Shown here: one piece after another, positions 6,652-8,637 of the stretch
How the letters are laid out: each line of letters starts with the position of its first letter
How positions within the stretch are numbered: the stretch's first letter is position 1
Assembly: GCA_027296925.1 (NCBI GenBank)
Contig: JAPUIP010000097.1
Location: 1-8,637, forward strand
Length of the DNA stretch: 8,637 nucleotides
Direction: 5' to 3'
Origin: Candidatus Poribacteria bacterium
Lineage (GTDB): Bacteria > Poribacteria > WGA-4E > PCPOR2b
Position numbers and translations under genes: made by a program
Notes under the pieces: model-generated
What the model saw: the letters and a program-made list of their open reading frames with translations, nothing else
Databases searched by the model: none
What the model was told of the DNA's origin: nothing

Positions 6652-6936
6652 TCAGGCTGGCTTGAGCCAATGCTCGAAAATATCAATAAACAGTTTGTCT
6701 TTCAGTGGCGCCTTGTACTGCTCCCAAACGTGATTTTGATTGAAGCTGACCAGATAAAGAACCTGTTCCGGTAAGCCATCACCCCCATATGCTCGCGATT
6801 CCGGATTTGGGAATGTCCCCCAAATGGCGGCAATGGTCCCGGTTTTGCCCTGAATGTAGCCCGGCGTCCGGCGGTGCCCAGAGGTGATGTCCCTCCGAAC
6901 CCGGATGCAGGCCCCGACTTTAAATCTGGCTGTCAT
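6652..6936 (-). CDS. Nitrile hydratase beta subunit, C-terminal half (scnA-like)
   Basis: This 94-residue protein corresponds to the SH3-like C-terminal half of the nitrile hydratase beta subunit. It shows FKVGACIRVR (5-14), the SGHRRTPGY segment (19-27), KTGTIAAIWGTFPNP (31-45), LYLVSFN (60-66) and the closing IDIFEHWLKP (84-93). Arg23 of GHRR aligns with the beta arginine that contacts the oxidised claw cysteines (Arg141 in Rhodococcus numbering). The position usually occupied by Arg in 'Y-RG' is Gln29 here. The open frame continues upstream, but the ATG at 6936 is chosen because AAGGAGG lies 5 bases before it and the upstream extension overlaps the preceding gene and has no family similarity. 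It overlaps that gene by 17 bases in another frame, so the two are probably translationally coupled. Thiocyanate hydrolase alpha has the same domain. Confidence 0.87.
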   Translation of the reverse strand: MTARFKVGACIRVRRDITSGHRRTPGYIQGKTGTIAAIWGTFPNPESRAYGGDGLPEQVLYLVSFNQNHVWEQYKAPLKDKLFIDIFEHWLKPA

Positions 6937-7279
6937 TATGACCTCCTTGACGGTGCGATACAGCAAGATCGGGCAGATGCTGCCGATTCGTGCGTGCTTC
7001 AAACACCTTCATCTTTTGGTCAATTTCCTCAAGCGTCAAAACGCCTTTCTGGATCAAGAGGGTTTCAAGTGCGATGACCCATCGCTCGAAGTAACTGAGT
7101 GTCTCGTATGTGTCCGGTTCGATGTCCTCGATTGCCCGACGGAATTCATCGACATTAAAATGAGCAGCACATGCAGAGCAGACTGCCATCAAGTTCTTTT
7201 CCCACATGGCCAGGTCGTGCTCCGTTTTATCGATGAAACCCGCGTCAGACCAGCCACCCCGGTCGTGTACCTTTGACAT
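6920..7279 (-). CDS. Nitrile hydratase beta subunit, N-terminal half (scnB-like)
   Basis: This 119-residue protein corresponds to the helical N-terminal half of the nitrile hydratase beta subunit. It starts MSKVHDRGGW, close to the family's 'VHDLGG', and continues with AMWEKNL (24-30), FNVDEFRRAIEDIEP (41-55), YETLSYFERWVIALETLLIQKGVLT-type helices (58-82) and EEID (84-87). Arg47 of VDEFR aligns with the second claw-contacting arginine (Arg56 in Rhodococcus numbering). The start at 7279 is preceded by AAGGAGG; longer in-frame extension has no ribosome binding site or family similarity. It is the first gene of the operon, with a promoter at 7360-7388. The final 25 residues or so are the linker region and overlap the next gene. 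This half also resembles proteins annotated as nitrile hydratase accessory proteins. Confidence 0.85.
   Translation of the reverse strand: MSKVHDRGGWSDAGFIDKTEHDLAMWEKNLMAVCSACAAHFNVDEFRRAIEDIEPDTYETLSYFERWVIALETLLIQKGVLTLEEIDQKMKVFEARTNRQHLPDLAVSHRQGGHNDSQI
6942..6948 (-). promoter_or_regulatory. Ribosome binding site that defines the split beta C-terminal gene
   Basis: AAGGAGG on the minus strand, 5 bases before ATG 6936 and inside the coding region of the upstream gene. It shows that the C-terminal half has its own translation start, so the split is a real gene boundary and not a sequencing frameshift. Confidence 0.75.
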
Positions 7280-7359
7280 CGTGGATTTCCTCCTTAGCGG
7301 ATGGATGCCAATCAGCATTGTCGTCTGAAAGCTATGCTTCTGTTGATTCACACCCGACT

Positions 7360-7388
7360 ATGGTAATCGAAAGCCGGGCATTTGTCAA
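7360..7388 (-). promoter_or_regulatory. Sigma-70-type promoter of the nitrile hydratase operon
   Basis: On the minus strand a perfect TTGACA (7383-7388) is followed after 17 bases by TACCAT (7360-7365), which matches TATAAT at 4 of 6 positions. Transcription would start near 7353, giving a leader of about 73 bases to the first gene. CCGGG (7374-7378) and CCCGG (7397-7401) form a short inverted repeat around the -35, and CCCG (7353-7356) pairs with CGGG (7375-7378) around the -10; either could be an operator, but the arms are only 4-5 bases. Confidence 0.6.
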
Positions 7389-7492
7389 CTGCAAAACCCG
7401 GTGAATTAACTTGACTCCAAAAATTATTGCATTGATGGACTGTTGCGAGAATGGTCGTTAATTGGGTAAAGAAGCGACTGAATCGTCATGAC

Positions 7493-7562
7493 AGCATATG
7501 ATTAATACCGAACAAATCCTATGCTCAAAAAATGGTAAGATCATTGTAGCATATTATTAATC
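7493..7562. repeat. Imperfect 15-bp direct repeat, 55 bp apart
   Basis: AGCATATGATTAATA (7493-7507) and AGCATATTATTAATC (7548-7562) match at 13 of 15 positions in the same orientation, start-to-start distance 55 bases. The spacing is close to five helical turns, so both copies face the same side of the DNA. They lie about 105-175 bases upstream of the -35 of the nitrile hydratase promoter and could bind a regulator, or may be chance in A+T-rich DNA. Confidence 0.3.
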
Positions 7563-7597
7563 AAGGATTGAGCACCGGATGTCAAGCATCATGCTAT

Positions 7598-7726
7598 CTA
7601 TGATCTGCCTGGAATATCTTCCTGTTCTCTGACTTCAATTTCGAGGAAGTAAACGACCCCTTTCCCTTTGGCGTTTATCTCCAACGCTGTGATGATAGGG
7701 ATGAAGCGCAGGGCATAAGCGCTGTA
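7598..7726 (-). pseudogene. Possible C-terminal remnant of an unidentified gene
   Basis: On the minus strand 42 codons are open between stops at 7727-7729 and 7598-7600. They have no ATG start and no ribosome binding site. The peptide alternates like folded protein (LRFIPIITALEINAKGKG, then VVYFLEIEVREQEDIP). Its length and composition suggest the tail of a lost gene, but no family was recognised and chance is possible. Confidence 0.2.
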
Positions 7727-7742
7727 TCAAATCCCTGAATGC

Positions 7743-7764
7743 TATAATTTCTAATTCGGTGGAG
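7743..7764 (+). promoter_or_regulatory. -10 element and ribosome binding site of the secreted-protein gene
   Basis: A perfect TATAAT (7743-7748) has only a poor -35 candidate upstream. GGTGGAG (7758-7764) lies 7 bases before a TTG codon at 7772. If the -10 is used, the leader is about 17 bases. The ribosome binding site is the reason for accepting the TTG start. Confidence 0.45.
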
Positions 7765-7771
7765 ATACGCA

Positions 7772-8503
7772 TTGAGTTTCATCATTCCCAAGGGCCTGCA
7801 ACGCGCCTTTCTTTTTTTCCTGACATTTTCCTTCCTTATTTTACATTTCCCCAAAGTCAACGCAGAACCCGTTCGAAAGGATTCCGCGTTGACGCAGCAC
7901 TATATCAAGCGCCGGTCGAGTTCAGATACAGACGAAGCCAATGAGGAGAAGTCCGATCTGTCAGCCGAATCCGAGAGATCTAAAACACAGGATTTTTGGG
8001 GTACTCCGACAAGCGGAGTTGATCGTACCTCAACCTCCGACGCGACAGAGGACGATCCGTGGAAAGTTCAGACAGAGGACAAACCCGCTCCGCCTGAAGA
8101 AGAAACACCGGAACAAGACATCCGCTTAGAGATGTTGACACCGTACTTCGAGGCGCTGCGTCGGTGGAAAGCGCCCCCTCGCTTGTTAGAGCTCCGTGAG
8201 CTTGACCGCATGCGCGATGGAAAGCAAGAAGAGAAGGAAAAAGGGCTCGCGCTCCCGCTCGATTCAAACCTTCAGATTACCGGGCATAAATCGGTTACGA
8301 TTGAAATAAACAAAACCCACTATTTTGGACAAAGCGACGTCAACCGTTTTGGAGCGGGCTTTGCGGGTCGCAGTTTCGGTTCCGGACTGGATCTCGGGCT
8401 GACCTCCTCCTATACCTACGATCGCTTCAGTGATTTCGGTGGGGGATACGGCGGCGGATACGGCAGCTATGGCGGTGGTTTTGGACGCCCAGCTGGCCGG
8501 TGA
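7772..8503 (+). CDS. Secreted acidic, glycine-rich protein, probably truncated at its 3' end
   Basis: The product was not recognised with certainty. From a TTG start with GGTGGAG 7 bases upstream it encodes up to 243 residues. Residues 1-31 form a signal peptide: basic start, long hydrophobic core (about 12-27) and a probable cleavage after VNA-EP. Residues 35-125 are low in complexity and rich in Asp, Glu, Ser, Thr and Pro. A charged, probably helical part follows (about 120-158). Then comes LPLDSNLQITGHKSVTIEINKTHYFG-type sequence (161-186), like the first strands of large outer-membrane or surface proteins. The end is a GGGYGGGYGSYGGGFG run (223-238). From about 8484 another frame carries RecA-like sequence, so the stop at 8501-8503 is probably not the native end, and the true protein may have been longer. 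Location is likely periplasm or cell surface. Confidence 0.6.
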   Translation: MSFIIPKGLQRAFLFFLTFSFLILHFPKVNAEPVRKDSALTQHYIKRRSSSDTDEANEEKSDLSAESERSKTQDFWGTPTSGVDRTSTSDATEDDPWKVQTEDKPAPPEEETPEQDIRLEMLTPYFEALRRWKAPPRLLELRELDRMRDGKQEEKEKGLALPLDSNLQITGHKSVTIEINKTHYFGQSDVNRFGAGFAGRSFGSGLDLGLTSSYTYDRFSDFGGGYGGGYGSYGGGFGRPAGR

Positions 8504-8600
8504 ACCGGTGGCCTGGGTCTCGGCCACGGCGGCGACTTTTTACCCGCCCGATGTGGCGGCCTGTGGAGTTGATTTGGCGGCACTCATTGTGGTGCGGGCG
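8484..8600 (+). pseudogene. RecA-like recombinase fragment
   Basis: In the frame that opens beside the glycine-rich tail, about 39 codons read DAQLAGEPVAWVSATAATF and then YPPDVAACGVDLAALIVVR. The order 'AGEPVAWV---T-FYPPD-A--GVDLAAL-VVR' resembles the part of RecA-like proteins (including bacterial ImuA/RecA-like forms) just after the P-loop, where the protein describes entry through DNA-binding 'GVDL---L'. The P-loop itself is missing, since the upstream sequence is the glycine-rich protein. Downstream the expected continuation is lost: the frame meets a TGA at 8613-8615 and ROK-kinase residues appear in another frame. It is a piece of about one eighth of the family length. Recognition is from motif memory only. 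Confidence 0.4.
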
Positions 8601-8637
8601 AAGTTGGCCACATGATCCTGGATCCCAATGGCCCTTT
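8579..8637 (+). pseudogene. ROK-family sugar kinase/regulator fragment, cut by window edge
   Basis: From about 8579 the plus strand reads GGTHCGAGEVGHMILDPNGP to the window edge. GAGEVGHM-DPNGP is the signature found just before the zinc-binding CGCGNRGC loop of ROK proteins such as bacterial glucokinase; the His in GHM is the first zinc ligand. A stop in this frame lies at 8570-8572, so the N-terminal half of the protein is absent. The remaining part would lie beyond the window. Its readable start overlaps the end of the RecA-like reading by about 20 bases, so the exact junction is blurred. Confidence 0.5.

Larger units (their letters stand above)
7389..7742. other. Intergenic region between divergent genes
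   Basis: Together with the operon leader and promoter, about 490 bases separate the nitrile hydratase operon from the plus-strand secreted-protein gene. This part is A+T-rich in its first 170 bases and contains a 15-base imperfect direct repeat. On the minus strand a 42-codon open stretch may be a gene remnant. I see no tRNA, no terminator with a T tract and no intact gene. Confidence 0.5.

Noticed and set aside
6920..6948. Sequencing frameshift as the cause of the split beta subunit
   Set aside because: The second half has its own AAGGAGG and ATG at correct spacing, and the same split is known from thiocyanate hydrolase, so a true gene boundary is simpler.
1..8637. CRISPR arrays, rRNA, intact tRNA, complete insertion sequence with terminal repeats
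   Set aside because: No regularly spaced repeats, RNA gene signatures or paired terminal inverted repeats were found on either strand.

Overview
The window looks like bacterial chromosome of moderate G+C, with Shine-Dalgarno sequences of the AGGAG type in front of most genes. No marker fixes the taxon. The fragments at the two ends (ceramidase family, DUF104/PIN-like, DDE transposase, RecA-like, ROK kinase) are the kind common in uncultured environmental bacteria such as Poribacteria or the planctomycete side of the tree, but that is only an impression.

Layout. Positions 1-640 are a mosaic of gene remnants read on the minus strand: the start of a DUF104-type antitoxin, the C-terminal third of a neutral/alkaline ceramidase family protein, the start of a probable PIN-like protein, and the C-terminal part of a transposase that runs off the window. 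Positions 706-3525 hold a leucine biosynthesis block on the plus strand: a promoter, leuC, a small probable lipoprotein gene, and leuD. Positions 3561-5921 hold three minus-strand genes: a DUF309 protein, an aldo/keto reductase and an EamA/DMT-type membrane transporter. Positions 5995-7279 hold a compact minus-strand operon for a nitrile hydratase family metalloenzyme whose beta subunit is split into two genes, with a good promoter at 7360-7388. Positions 7389-7770 are mainly non-coding and lead to a divergent plus-strand gene for a secreted, acidic, glycine-rich protein. The last 160 bases again change identity abruptly: a RecA-like fragment and then a ROK-kinase fragment in different frames.

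How the genes work together. LeuC and LeuD are the two subunits of isopropylmalate isomerase. The lipoprotein gene between them has no obvious link to that pathway. The three nitrile hydratase genes (beta N-terminal half, beta C-terminal half, alpha) follow the gene order of thiocyanate hydrolase (scnB-scnA-scnC) rather than the usual two-subunit nitrile hydratase. They keep the cobalt-type CTLCSC claw and the two arginines that contact it. The enzyme is probably an active cobalt-type nitrile hydratase or thiocyanate hydrolase, and the substrate cannot be decided from sequence alone. No cobalt chaperone or amidase gene is in the window; the next gene downstream on the same strand is the transporter. 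The most notable observations are this split enzyme and the gene-fragment mosaics at both ends. The mosaics could be real genomic scrap or chimeric joins from amplification or assembly.
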